Assembly (NCBI GenBank): GCA_019634575.1
Contig: JAHCAY010000004.1
Location: 102,001-166,000 of the forward strand
Direction: 5' to 3'
Source of the DNA: Candidatus Didemnitutus sp.
Lineage (GTDB): Bacteria; Verrucomicrobiota; Verrucomicrobiia; Opitutales; Opitutaceae
Length of the DNA stretch: 64,000 bases
Part shown: positions 7,585 to 15,490 of the stretch, in pieces
Layout: every line of letters starts with the position of its first letter
How positions within the stretch are numbered: position 1 is the stretch's first letter
The notes under the pieces: model-generated
Seen by the model: the letters and a program-made list of their open reading frames with translations, nothing else
Told to the model about the DNA's origin: nothing
The model's database searches: none
Position numbers and translations under genes: made by a program

Positions 7585-9435
7585 ATGAACGAACTGCGCT
7601 CGCGCCTCCTCGCCGGCTTGGCCGTCTTCGGCCTCGCCGCCTCGGCCCTCGCTCAATCCGTCCCGGCCAACCGGACGTTTTCGAATTACTACTTCTTCGG
7701 CGACAGCCTCACCGACAGCGGCAACACCTTCGCCCTCACCGGCTCGCCGCCCGCGCCGTATTTCGCCGGTCGCGTGTCGAACGGCATCACCTACGCCGAA
7801 TATCTCGCGCCCGGACTTGCTGCCGCGGCGACGACCTCGGCCAACGCTGCGAAGCTGAACTTCGCCTTCGCCGGCGCCACGGCCACCGCCGGCAGCGCTG
7901 TGCCGAACCTCGCGCAACAGGTCGCGATGTATCAGGCCCGCGGCATCACCGCGAACGCCAACGGCCTCTACGTCCTGCTCGCCGGCGCCAACGACCTGCT
8001 CAACGCCGTCCAGGTCCCGGCCAACCAGAACGCCACCGCGATGACCGCCACCGGTGTCGCCGCCTCGACCGCCGTCGCCGGCGCCGTGCAGTCGCTCGCC
8101 GGCCTCGGCGCGAAGAACATCCTCGTGCTCAACCTGCCCGACATCTCGAAGACGCCGCGCTTCACCACCGGCTCCGGCGTTTCCGCCGCCTCGCTGATCC
8201 AGGCCGGCTCCTACGCGTTCAACGGCGACATCAAGACCCGCATCGCCGGCCTGAGCGGCCTCTCCGGCGTGAACGTCACCGTGTTCGACCTCGGCTCCAT
8301 CTTCCAAACGATCGTCAACAACCCGCAGACCTTCGGCTTCTCGATCACCAACCAGGACCCGATCGACATCCTCGGCGCCGGCGGCAACCCGGGCGACGTC
8401 AGCCGCTACGTGTTCTGGGACGGCATCCATCCGACCACGAAGACGCACGCGCTCTTCGCTGCGGTGCTCACCGAGGTGCTCAACCCCGAGTTCGTGCTCG
8501 GCACCTTCGCCGCGCGCGGCACCACGGCGCTCGTCGCCACCGACCTCTCGGCCGACTCCCTGCAATCCCGCCTCGACGCCTCGCGCCTCGAGGTCGCCCG
8601 CCATCAGGCCGACGGTTTCGTGAACTTCGCCTCGAAGTCGGGCTCGTTCAACGCCGCCGGCTACCAGGCCGGCTTCGACTATTCCGGCAACGTCGTGACC
8701 GCGGGCTTCGACTACAGCCTCGCGTCCAACCTGCTGGTCGGCGTCGCCCTCTCGGCGGAGCACATCGAAACCGATCTGGATGGCGCGGCCGGCTCCTCCG
8801 TCATGCGCGGCCAGATGGTGACGGCATTCGCGCAGTGGAAATCCGGCAGCTTCTTCGCCGACGGTTCCTTCGGCGTCGGCACGCAGGATTTCAAGGACGT
8901 GACGCGCACCACCGCCCTCGGCGGCATGGCGACCACGGCGAAGAGCGACGGCGACCGCACCGCGGCGCACGTCCGCGCGGGCTGGAACCTCGTGTCCGAC
9001 GCATGGCGCGTCACGCCGTTCGCCGGCCTCCGCTACGCCAAGGCCAAACTCGGCGGCTACACCGAGAGCGGCGTGCCGGGATTGAACTTCGCTTTCGACG
9101 GCCAGAACGCCAAGTCGTTCGACGCGCAAGTCGGCGCCGACGTCGACTACACGATGCGCGTGAACGAGCGGCCGTTCGTGCTCAGCGCGACCGCGATCTA
9201 TCAGAAGGACGTGAACGAAAACACCCGCAGCCTCTCCGGCCGCCTCGCCGACACGCTGGCCGCCACCGGCACGGCGACGGTGGACGACGGCCTCGGCGAG
9301 ACCTTCAAGCTCGGCGCGCGCGTCAGCGGCGCAGTGAGCAAGAGCTGGGGCTGGTCGGTCGGCTATCTCGCGGACTTCCGCAAGAACGGCGAGACGGCTC
9401 ACCAATACTCGCTCTCGCTCTACACCGGCTTCTGA
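7585..9435 (+). CDS. GDSL lipase/esterase autotransporter
   Basis: The 616-residue protein (start at MNELRSRLL) has a signal peptide ending SALAQ. A GDSL hydrolase domain covers residues about 30-315: FFGDSLTDSGNTF supplies the nucleophile Ser, LLAGANDLLN the Gly/Asn block, and VFWDGIHPTTKTH the catalytic Asp-His. From about residue 330 the sequence becomes an autotransporter beta-barrel (alternating hydrophobic strands, GYQAGFDYSGNVVTAGFDY) that ends with the terminal aromatic LYTGF needed for outer-membrane insertion. It is a type V secretion protein that probably displays an esterase or phospholipase on the cell surface. A good terminator follows at 9466. Confidence 0.93.
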   Translation: MNELRSRLLAGLAVFGLAASALAQSVPANRTFSNYYFFGDSLTDSGNTFALTGSPPAPYFAGRVSNGITYAEYLAPGLAAAATTSANAAKLNFAFAGATATAGSAVPNLAQQVAMYQARGITANANGLYVLLAGANDLLNAVQVPANQNATAMTATGVAASTAVAGAVQSLAGLGAKNILVLNLPDISKTPRFTTGSGVSAASLIQAGSYAFNGDIKTRIAGLSGLSGVNVTVFDLGSIFQTIVNNPQTFGFSITNQDPIDILGAGGNPGDVSRYVFWDGIHPTTKTHALFAAVLTEVLNPEFVLGTFAARGTTALVATDLSADSLQSRLDASRLEVARHQADGFVNFASKSGSFNAAGYQAGFDYSGNVVTAGFDYSLASNLLVGVALSAEHIETDLDGAAGSSVMRGQMVTAFAQWKSGSFFADGSFGVGTQDFKDVTRTTALGGMATTAKSDGDRTAAHVRAGWNLVSDAWRVTPFAGLRYAKAKLGGYTESGVPGLNFAFDGQNAKSFDAQVGADVDYTMRVNERPFVLSATAIYQKDVNENTRSLSGRLADTLAATGTATVDDGLGETFKLGARVSGAVSKSWGWSVGYLADFRKNGETAHQYSLSLYTGF

Positions 9436-9465
9436 GCCGGCATCCAACGAATCGATTCAACTGCG

Positions 9466-9496
9466 AAGGCCGCGCGTGCAGCGCGGCCTTTTCTTT
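9466..9496 (+). terminator. Rho-independent terminator of the autotransporter gene
   Basis: AAGGCCGCGC (9466-9475) and GCGCGGCCTT (9481-9490) form a perfect 10-bp stem with loop GTGCA, followed by TTCTTT. It lies 30 bp after the stop codon. Confidence 0.9.
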
Positions 9497-9560
9497 GCGG
9501 GCATGGGCACCACGAGAACGGGCGTCGTGGAGATTTGGGCTTTGCTCAAGCCGCGTGACA

Positions 9561-9620
9561 AAAGGTGGTCGCCGCCGTCCCGGCGGCGACAGGCGTCGGC
9601 AGGGACGCCGACGCCCACCT
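9561..9620 (+). repeat. REP-like element with two internal hairpins
   Basis: AGGTGG near 9562 and CCACCT ending at 9620 bracket two hairpins: GTCGCCGCC / GGCGGCGAC (9569-9590) and GGCGTCGG / CCGACGCC (9592-9616). The first 30 bases recur exactly in inverted orientation at 15397-15426 and, degenerated, inside dnaE at 16226-16256. The rest of the gap 9497-9784 shows no gene, only further GC-rich inverted sequence such as GGCTTCCAGCC. Confidence 0.7.
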
Positions 9621-9784
9621 CAAGCGCTTTCAGCTAGTCGTCGCCGACCGATGTGGCGCAGGCTTCCAGCCTGCTCCGAGAGCGACAGGAAGGAAGCCGG
9701 TGCGACGAGTCCTCGTTTCCGGCCACAGCACTTTTATGAGTGCGCGAAATCCCAGAAGCGACGGGCGACTGGTTCGCCGCGCCC

Positions 9785-10273
9785 TCACTCCGGCATCCAC
9801 TGCCGGAGGAATGCGACGACCTTGTCGGGATCGTGGGCGGATTTGCCGTCCTCGAGTGCGCCGGTGTCCTGCGTGGTGAGCATGTGGCCGTTGCGATCGA
9901 GCACGACGATGACCGGCAGGCCGTGCTGGATGGGATTGCCGTAGGCCTCGTTTACCTTGTCATTGCGCTTCTTGCCGTCGCGGTGGTTCACGTCGATCCA
10001 CGCGACGACGTAGTGGGCCTTCAACTCGCGGCGCACGGCGCTGTTGTCTTCAAAAAGCTCGTGCAGGCGGCGGCACCAGATGCACCAGTTCGCGCCGAAG
10101 ACGAGGAGCACATGCTTCTGGTCGCGCTTGGCGAGGCTGACGGCCTCGGTGACTTGGGCGGCGCCGTCGGCCTGGGTGTCGTAGATGTCGGGGCCGGCCT
10201 TGGGATATTCCGGCGCGGCGCGGAGCGAAACGGCGGCGAATGCCGCGAGGAGAGCGAGCGTGAACGTGCGCAT
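9785..10273 (-). CDS. Thioredoxin-fold protein, exported
   Basis: Starting at 10273, the 162-residue protein has a signal peptide MRTFTLALLAAFAAVSLRAA. A thioredoxin-like domain follows: AVSLAKRDQKHVLLVFGANWCIWCRRLHELF holds the redox motif CIWC (near residue 66). AHYVVAWIDVNHRDGKKRN and GLPVIVVLDRNGHMLTTQDTG (with the cis-Pro) complete the fold. It is probably a periplasmic thiol-disulfide oxidoreductase of the thioredoxin_7/DUF255-like kind. Its partner is unknown; it is a single gene. An upstream ATG at 10303 would add ten residues before the signal peptide and is less likely. Confidence 0.88.
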   Translation of the reverse strand: MRTFTLALLAAFAAVSLRAAPEYPKAGPDIYDTQADGAAQVTEAVSLAKRDQKHVLLVFGANWCIWCRRLHELFEDNSAVRRELKAHYVVAWIDVNHRDGKKRNDKVNEAYGNPIQHGLPVIVVLDRNGHMLTTQDTGALEDGKSAHDPDKVVAFLRQWMPE

Positions 10274-10326
10274 GGGCGCGGACGTTAGCGGGCGCGGCGG
10301 CAAGCGCTAGAGGAATTTGCAGCGCG

Positions 10327-11217
10327 TCACTTCGGCCGCACCGGCACGAGAAAATCGAACTCGCACGCCGCGCCGCCGTCGCCGAAGCGCTCGTCCTGCC
10401 GGTCGAGATTCGGTCCACCGCTGTGGATGAACTTGGAGCGCGGCAGCCACGAGCCGAAGGCGTAGTTGATCGTCTCGCCGAGCTTCGCGACGGGCCCGCG
10501 GTGCGTGAAACACGCGTAGGTGCCGGCGCGGATGCGCCAGAGCGCGAACGGCGGGGCCGCTTGGCGCGACGGGGCGACGTTGATCGCGGCGAGATATTCC
10601 AACTCGTCCGGATGACGGCGGTCACCGTCGGCGGGACAGCGCACGGCGCCGTAGACGTATTGGTCGACCTGCGGTTGGAGGCTGGCGATCTGCGGGCAGA
10701 AGCGGCCGTAGAGTTTCGGGACGACGTCGGTGTTGTCGGCATCGGGCGACATCGGGCCGATGAAGCGCGCGGTGAGGCCGAGGAGATTGAGCGCGGGCAG
10801 TTCGATCAGGGTGGGTTCCATGGTGGTTTGACGGGGAAGGCGTTTGAGGCGGCGCAACGTGAGGCGCGGTCGCGTGCGGTTCCACGCGAGGCCGCCGCGG
10901 CGGCGGAATTCGCTCGGCGTGACGTCGAACGCGGCGCGGAAGGCGCGCGTGAAGGCCTCGTGCGACTCGAATTGGAAATCGAGCGCGAGCTCGAGGATGG
11001 GGCGGCGCGACTGGCGCAGTTCATCGGCGGCGGCGGTGAGGCGGCGCTTGCGGATGTAGGAGCCGAGCGAGTCGCCCGTGATCTCCGCGAAGATGCGGTG
11101 AAAATGCCAGAGCGAGAAACCGGCGCGGCGCGCGATGGCGTCGAGCGAGATCGGTTCGCGCAAGTGGCGCTCGATCGTGTCGGCGGCGCGAATGACGGCT
11201 TGGCGGTAGTGCTGCAT
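10327..11217 (-). CDS. AraC-family regulator with GyrI-like effector-binding domain
   Basis: The 296-residue protein begins MQHYRQAVIRAADTIERHLREPISLDAIARRAGFSLWHFHRIF. This and GSYIRKRRLTAAADELRQSRRPILELALDFQFESHEAFTRAFR form the two helix-turn-helices of an AraC DNA-binding domain (about residues 8-105). The second half (METTLIEL-like METPTLIELPALNLLGLTARF region onward, about 125-296) is a GyrI-like/AraC_E_bind domain ending EFDFLVPV. The architecture resembles Rob/SoxS-type regulators with an appended small-molecule binding module. It probably activates export or detoxification genes, but no target is adjacent. The longer frame to 11424 was rejected because the domain starts at 11217. Confidence 0.88.
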   Translation of the reverse strand: MQHYRQAVIRAADTIERHLREPISLDAIARRAGFSLWHFHRIFAEITGDSLGSYIRKRRLTAAADELRQSRRPILELALDFQFESHEAFTRAFRAAFDVTPSEFRRRGGLAWNRTRPRLTLRRLKRLPRQTTMEPTLIELPALNLLGLTARFIGPMSPDADNTDVVPKLYGRFCPQIASLQPQVDQYVYGAVRCPADGDRRHPDELEYLAAINVAPSRQAAPPFALWRIRAGTYACFTHRGPVAKLGETINYAFGSWLPRSKFIHSGGPNLDRQDERFGDGGAACEFDFLVPVRPK

Positions 11218-11295
11218 CGGTGGGAACGCGGCGACTCTAGCAAACCGCGTGGAGGCGTCGCTTGATTTCTTGTGCGAATCCGTTTGGAGCGAGGC

Positions 11296-11318
11296 GGCCC
11301 GCGACCTCCGGGCGCGGG
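11296..11318 (+). repeat. REP-like unit GGCCCGCGACCTCCGGGCGC
   Basis: The unit lies between the AraC gene start and the methyltransferase gene end. It matches the core of the units at 20715-20740 and 23917-23942 (CCCGCG-AYCTCCGRG-CGCGGG) and folds as a short GC-rich hairpin. Confidence 0.6.
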
Positions 11319-11327
11319 GATGCCGGA

Positions 11328-12197
11328 CTATGCCGGCTTCCGCGCGAGCCAGAAGCGGCATTCGTCGGAGAAATCCTTCACGTCGGAGGATTCGGCGGCG
11401 ATGCGGCGGCGCATCTCGTCCCACTCGTGCGTCCAGCCGGTGGCGGCGAGGTCTTCGAGAATCTCCGCGCGGTCGGGCAGGTGCATGAAGACGCGGTAGT
11501 GGTCGTCGTCGACGAAGTAGCGGTCGCCGAACTCGACGAGCGCCGGGTCTTGTTTGCCCTGCGCCCAGAGTTCGGCGTGGCGCGCCCAGTGGCGGCGCTC
11601 CGCCGGTTCGTCATCGCGATCGTGCGTGGTGAACAGCAACGGCGCGCCTGGGCGGACGAGCGCGTGCAGCCCGCGCAGCGCCGCGCGTCGATGCTCGCGT
11701 CCGGGAATCTGCATCAGGCCATTGAACAGGAAAAGCACCCCCGCAAACCCCGCCGGCGCCGCCCGGCGCCGGCGGCCCTTGTAACCTATTAGGTTACAAG
11801 GGCCGGTGCCTCGCTCGGGAGTGGCGGTGGGATTGTAACCTAATAGGTTACAATGGTCGGGGAGCTGGGTGGCGTCGGCGTGGAGGAAGCGGATGCGGCG
11901 GGTGAGTTTTTTCTCGCGGGCGAAGTGGCGGGCCTGATCGAGGAGTTCCTCGGCGAAGTCGAAGGCGGTGAGCTGCGTGTAGCCGAGCTCGGCGAGGGCG
12001 AGCGTGACGCGGCCGGTGCCGCAGCCGGCTTCGAGGAGCGGGGCGCGGCGGTCGGGGAAGTGTTGCTCGATGAGTTTCCGCTCGGAGGCCCAGAGACCGA
12101 GACGCTCGGCGGCACGCGAGTAGTGCACGACCGACTCGACGGCGTTGAAGTCGGCGCGGACGGTGGCGCCGGTGATCTTTGTCACTTTCTGCGCCAT
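11328..12197 (-). CDS. Class I SAM-dependent methyltransferase with an in-frame palindromic insertion
   Basis: The 289-residue protein (start 12197) has the SAM-binding motif LLEAGCGTGRVTLALAELG near residues 54-72, an acidic strand end TAFDFAEELLDQA, RIRFLHADATQLP, and after the insertion GVLFLFNGLMQIPGREHRRAALRGLHALVRPGAPLLFTTHD. The substrate is unknown. Residues about 115-149, between motif II and the LFLFNGLMQ strand, are coded by a palindromic element (11752-11857) that gives two CNL(L/I)GY peptides plus GRRRRAAPAG. Related enzymes normally have only a short FADGSFDA-type link there. The gene overlaps the 3' end of the upstream RNA methyltransferase gene by 16 bp. Whether the enzyme still works cannot be told. 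Confidence 0.8.
   Translation of the reverse strand: MAQKVTKITGATVRADFNAVESVVHYSRAAERLGLWASERKLIEQHFPDRRAPLLEAGCGTGRVTLALAELGYTQLTAFDFAEELLDQARHFAREKKLTRRIRFLHADATQLPDHCNLLGYNPTATPERGTGPCNLIGYKGRRRRAAPAGFAGVLFLFNGLMQIPGREHRRAALRGLHALVRPGAPLLFTTHDRDDEPAERRHWARHAELWAQGKQDPALVEFGDRYFVDDDHYRVFMHLPDRAEILEDLAATGWTHEWDEMRRRIAAESSDVKDFSDECRFWLARKPA
11752..11857. repeat. Palindromic element inside the methyltransferase gene
   Basis: The element has three parts: a GC hairpin GCCGGCGCCG / CGGCGCCGGC (11752-11773, loop CC), a 33-bp palindrome (11773-11805) with core arms CTTGTAACCTA / TAGGTTACAAG around one T, and a 23-bp palindrome (11832-11854) with arms ATTGTAACCTA / TAGGTTACAAT around one A. The two cores are centred 54 bp apart, a multiple of three, so both are read in the same frame and give similar peptides. 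Reading frame is preserved through the whole element. Confidence 0.85.
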
Positions 12198-13327
12198 GTG
12201 GCGACGAACATGCCGTTGGCGTTCAGCTCGTGGGGGTGGAGGAAAAGCGTGGAGCTGGGAGCCGGGAGCTCGGAGCTGGGAGAGGGGAAGACGGGGGCGG
12301 GTTCGAAATCGTGGTGGGCGGCGGTGAAGGCTTCGGCGATGGCGGTGGTCTCGGCGCGGGTGAGGGTGCAGACGGCGTAGACGAGGCGGCCGCCGGATTT
12401 CAGCGAGCCGGCGACGTTGTCGAGGAGCTTGGCTTGGATGGCGGCGAGTTCGTGGACGTCCGCCGGCTGCGTGGTCCAGCGCGCGTGCGGGTTGCGCTGC
12501 CAGGTGCCGATGCCGCTGCACGGGGCGTCGACGAGGATGCCGTCGAATTTGGTTTTCGTGGGGAGCTTGGCGGAGCCGTCCCACGGGGCGGCGCGGTAGT
12601 TGAAGGCGCCGGCGCGCGAGGCGCGTTTCTTCAGGTTTTCGAGACGACGCAGGGAACGGTCGCTGGCCCAGAGGAGGCCTTTGTTCTGCATCAGGTCGGA
12701 GAGGTGGAGCGTCTTGCCGCCTTCGCCGGCACAGGCGTCCCACCAGGTTTGGCCGGGTTGCGGCGCGCAGGCGTGGCCGACGAGTTGAGAGGCGAGGTCC
12801 TGGATCTCGAAGCGGCCGTCGCGGAATTCGTCGGTGAGGAAGAGGTCGCGGGAGCCGGAGTAGCGATAAGCAGTAAGCTTTAGGCTGTAAGCCTCGGAGG
12901 CGGGCGCGCAGTCGCCGAGGCGGGCGGGGAGATCGCGGGCTTCGTTTTGCTTGGCGCGGAGCCAGAGGACGGGTTCGCGCTGGAGTTGGCGGAGCCAGTC
13001 GGGCGGGACGTCCATCTCGCTTTTCAGCCAGTCGGGGACGGCGCGGGCGGCGAGGGTTTCGGGTTTGAAGGACGCGGGGGCGTGATCGAAGCGCGCTTGG
13101 AGGTCGAGCGCGGCTTGGGTCTGTTTTTGCAGCGACTGCTTCGGCTCGAGCCAGCGGAACCAGCGGAAATAGGCGAACACGGCGCGGCTGACGGCGCGGC
13201 GCAGCGCGGGAGCGGAGCCGTGGCGCGTGCGGCCGAGCGTCTCGCGCAGCGCGGCGTCGGCGGGCGTGCCGGCCTGAACGAGTTTCAGGACGCGGGCGGT
13301 TTCGTTGAGGACGGCGGAATCGGGCAC
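12182..13327 (-). CDS. RsmB/NOP (NSUN)-type RNA cytosine-5 methyltransferase
   Basis: From the GTG at 13327 the protein has 381 residues. The N-terminal third is helical (LNETARVLKLVQAGTPADAALRETLG). The catalytic domain shows SAM motif I WWDACAGEGGKTLHLSDLM, motif IV DAPCSGIGTWQRNPHARW, and LVYAVCTLTRAET with the second Cys of motif VI. These two cysteines are the nucleophile and release residues of m5C RNA methyltransferases. The closing FLHPHELNANGMFVATWRRK is typical of the family. The target is probably 16S rRNA or tRNA. The frame is open far upstream, but the previous gene ends at 13345, so the GTG just after it is preferred. Confidence 0.85.
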   Translation of the reverse strand: MPDSAVLNETARVLKLVQAGTPADAALRETLGRTRHGSAPALRRAVSRAVFAYFRWFRWLEPKQSLQKQTQAALDLQARFDHAPASFKPETLAARAVPDWLKSEMDVPPDWLRQLQREPVLWLRAKQNEARDLPARLGDCAPASEAYSLKLTAYRYSGSRDLFLTDEFRDGRFEIQDLASQLVGHACAPQPGQTWWDACAGEGGKTLHLSDLMQNKGLLWASDRSLRRLENLKKRASRAGAFNYRAAPWDGSAKLPTKTKFDGILVDAPCSGIGTWQRNPHARWTTQPADVHELAAIQAKLLDNVAGSLKSGGRLVYAVCTLTRAETTAIAEAFTAAHHDFEPAPVFPSPSSELPAPSSTLFLHPHELNANGMFVATWRRK

Positions 13328-13344
13328 GCCGTGAAGAGAGCCGG

Positions 13345-15306
13345 TCAGAGGTGCTTCTTCAAGAATGCTTCGACGCGGGTGAATAACTCGGTGCGGTGCG
13401 CGAGTTCGCTGAGGCCGTGCGCCTCGTCGGGGATGAACCACGCTTCGTGGGGCACGCCGGCTTTTTTCAGAGCGCGGACGAGGCTGCGCGATTGGTCGGT
13501 GTCGGCGTTGCGGTCCTCCTTGCCGTGGGCGACGAAGATCGGGATGCGGACGTTTGCGACGGCTTGGAGCGGGGACATGGCGTCGAATTTGGCGCGGTCC
13601 TTCTCGGGGTCGCCGAAATCGCGGCGCAGCCACGCGTAGCGATACTCGTTTCCGTTGTCCTTGTCCTGTTGCATCAGTTCGGCCCAGTCGAAGACGCCGG
13701 CGAAGGTGATCGCGCATTTGTAGAGGTCCGGTTCGAACGCCGCGCCGCTCATGGCGAGGTAGCCGCCGAAGCTGGCGCCGAAGATCGCGAGATGGGCGGG
13801 GTCGGAGATTTTGGCGGCGACGAGGGCGCGCACGCCGTCGGTGACGTCGTCGTGCATTTTCCGAAACTCCATGGCCGGCGCGAGGGAGAGCGCGGCGTTG
13901 TAGCCGGAGGAGCCGCGGTAGTTCGGGCGGAAGACGACGTAGCCGCGCGAGGCGAGGAACTGGCTCCACGGCTCGTAGCCCCAGACGTCGCGGGCCCAGG
14001 GGCCGCCGTGCGGCAGGACGACGGTCGGCGCGGGTTTTCCTTCCACGTAGTTCTGTGGGAGCGTGACGTAGCCGTCGAGCGTGAGGCCGTCGCGCGTGCG
14101 GAAGCTCATCAGGCGGACGGGCGCGAGGAGTCTCTCGGGGAGCCAAGGGGCGAGGTCGGCGATCTTGCGGACCTTGTGGGCGGCGAGGTCGATGAAGTAG
14201 AGCGTGCCGGGATGGCGGTCGGAGCCGCTGGTGACGAGCAATTTCTGCCCGTCGCGGCTGCGGCTGGTGATGTGGTTGAGACGATCTGGCGGCAGAGCGG
14301 AGTCGATTGTCGCCTGCAGCGCCTGATCGGCGGCACGAAACCAAAAACGCGTCGGAGCCTGCTGCGCATAGGTAAGGCTGACGGGTTCACGTCCGTCGGG
14401 GGAAAAATGCAGCCGACCGTCGCTGAAATCGTATTTTTCGTCCGTGTAGAGCACGGGGCCTAGAGAGTTATTGCGCGTGTCGAAGCGGCGGAGTTCGCAG
14501 CTCCCCTCGTCGTTGAGATGCGCAATTAGCAGCACAGCAGAGTCGGTATCGACTGCGAGTGGAGTGTCGCGCTCAAAGTCGATCTTGATCGGAGTCCATT
14601 TGCCGTCGCTCGCCCGGCGGAAGAGTAATTGCTCGGCTTTTATTAGCCCGAATGCGTAGCGAATCTCGCCATCGCGGTCGCACAGCCATCTAGGCACACT
14701 GTCCACGTTTTGGGGCCGCGTGATAATCCCGACGACGTTCTTGTTGCGGTCGCCGAAATAGTTGAGGGAGTTTTTCCGCACGTCTATTTCCAGAACGCCG
14801 CGGTGATCAGGGACGAAAATTGAATCAGGACGCGTCCGAGGTTTTCCGAGAAATGTCCCGGTGTATCTGCTCAGTGTAACGATCCGTTTTTTCGGATCAG
14901 TTCGAAGCATCGAAAAAAATCCCCAATAATAGTGCTGGTCGCGGGCGACGTTGAAAACTACGCGTTCGTCACCAGCCCAGACAAACGAGTATATGTCATA
15001 GGTCTGGTCACCTCGTGTGCCATCCATGACATTGGTTGCGGTATCGTAAAAGAAAAGCCCGTAGGCGTCATGGAGAACATCGCAAACTCTCATGCCGATG
15101 TGAGTGCCGGAGGGATTAAGCTCGGCGCCGGCGACAGCGGGTGAGCGGAAGAAATATTCCACCGGAATCTGCTCTGGCGACGTAAGCGTGGATGCGGCGG
15201 GCAAGGACTGCGCCGGCTTCCCTGCGGCACGGAGCGAGAGCGCTGTCAGTAGTGCTGAACCGGCAAGTAAGATGACGCCGCGAACGGGGAGGCGAAGGTG
15301 GAACAT
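13345..15306 (-). CDS. S9-family prolyl oligopeptidase-like peptidase, exported
   Basis: The 653-residue protein begins MFHLRLPVRGVILLAGSALLTALSLRAA, a signal peptide. A beta-propeller region follows (repeated strands up to about residue 390), then the alpha/beta hydrolase domain. In it FGASFGGYLAMSG holds the nucleophile Ser (near 510), HGKEDRNADTDQS the Asp, and PDEAHGLSE the His. HGGPWARDVWGYEPWSQFLASRGYVVFRPNYRGSSGY is highly characteristic of S9 acyl-aminoacyl/dipeptidyl peptidases. It likely degrades peptides in the periplasm. The N-terminal half (about 14,390-15,250) is visibly less GC-rich with relaxed codon use compared with the rest. Starts upstream of 15306 read through repeat DNA. 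Confidence 0.9.
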   Translation of the reverse strand: MFHLRLPVRGVILLAGSALLTALSLRAAGKPAQSLPAASTLTSPEQIPVEYFFRSPAVAGAELNPSGTHIGMRVCDVLHDAYGLFFYDTATNVMDGTRGDQTYDIYSFVWAGDERVVFNVARDQHYYWGFFSMLRTDPKKRIVTLSRYTGTFLGKPRTRPDSIFVPDHRGVLEIDVRKNSLNYFGDRNKNVVGIITRPQNVDSVPRWLCDRDGEIRYAFGLIKAEQLLFRRASDGKWTPIKIDFERDTPLAVDTDSAVLLIAHLNDEGSCELRRFDTRNNSLGPVLYTDEKYDFSDGRLHFSPDGREPVSLTYAQQAPTRFWFRAADQALQATIDSALPPDRLNHITSRSRDGQKLLVTSGSDRHPGTLYFIDLAAHKVRKIADLAPWLPERLLAPVRLMSFRTRDGLTLDGYVTLPQNYVEGKPAPTVVLPHGGPWARDVWGYEPWSQFLASRGYVVFRPNYRGSSGYNAALSLAPAMEFRKMHDDVTDGVRALVAAKISDPAHLAIFGASFGGYLAMSGAAFEPDLYKCAITFAGVFDWAELMQQDKDNGNEYRYAWLRRDFGDPEKDRAKFDAMSPLQAVANVRIPIFVAHGKEDRNADTDQSRSLVRALKKAGVPHEAWFIPDEAHGLSELAHRTELFTRVEAFLKKHL

Positions 15307-15396
15307 GGAAATGTGCTGGCCCGCTCGGGGAAAAGACATGCGCTGCATCGTGGGGTCAAACCGACTTCGCGAAGCTGCGAGTCGGCGCGGGCGTTT

Positions 15397-15426
15397 GTCG
15401 CCGCCGGGACGGCGGCGACCACCTTT
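15397..15426 (-). repeat. REP-like unit, inverted copy of 9561-9590
   Basis: These 30 bases are the exact reverse complement of 9561-9590 (GTCGCCGCC-GGGAC-GGCGGCGAC then CACCTTT). The unit lies in the gap between dnaE and the S9 peptidase gene. GC-rich inverted sequence continues to about 15475. Confidence 0.75.
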
Positions 15427-15490
15427 CAGCGCGGCCGTGCCAGGCGCAGCAGGGCTGCGTCCCGGCATCGCTGCGGGGTGGCGGGCGGAA

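Noticed and set aside
11773..11854. Two direct repeats as the start of a CRISPR array
   Set aside because: Only two units, each fully palindromic, inside a coding region, with no further repeats or cas genes.
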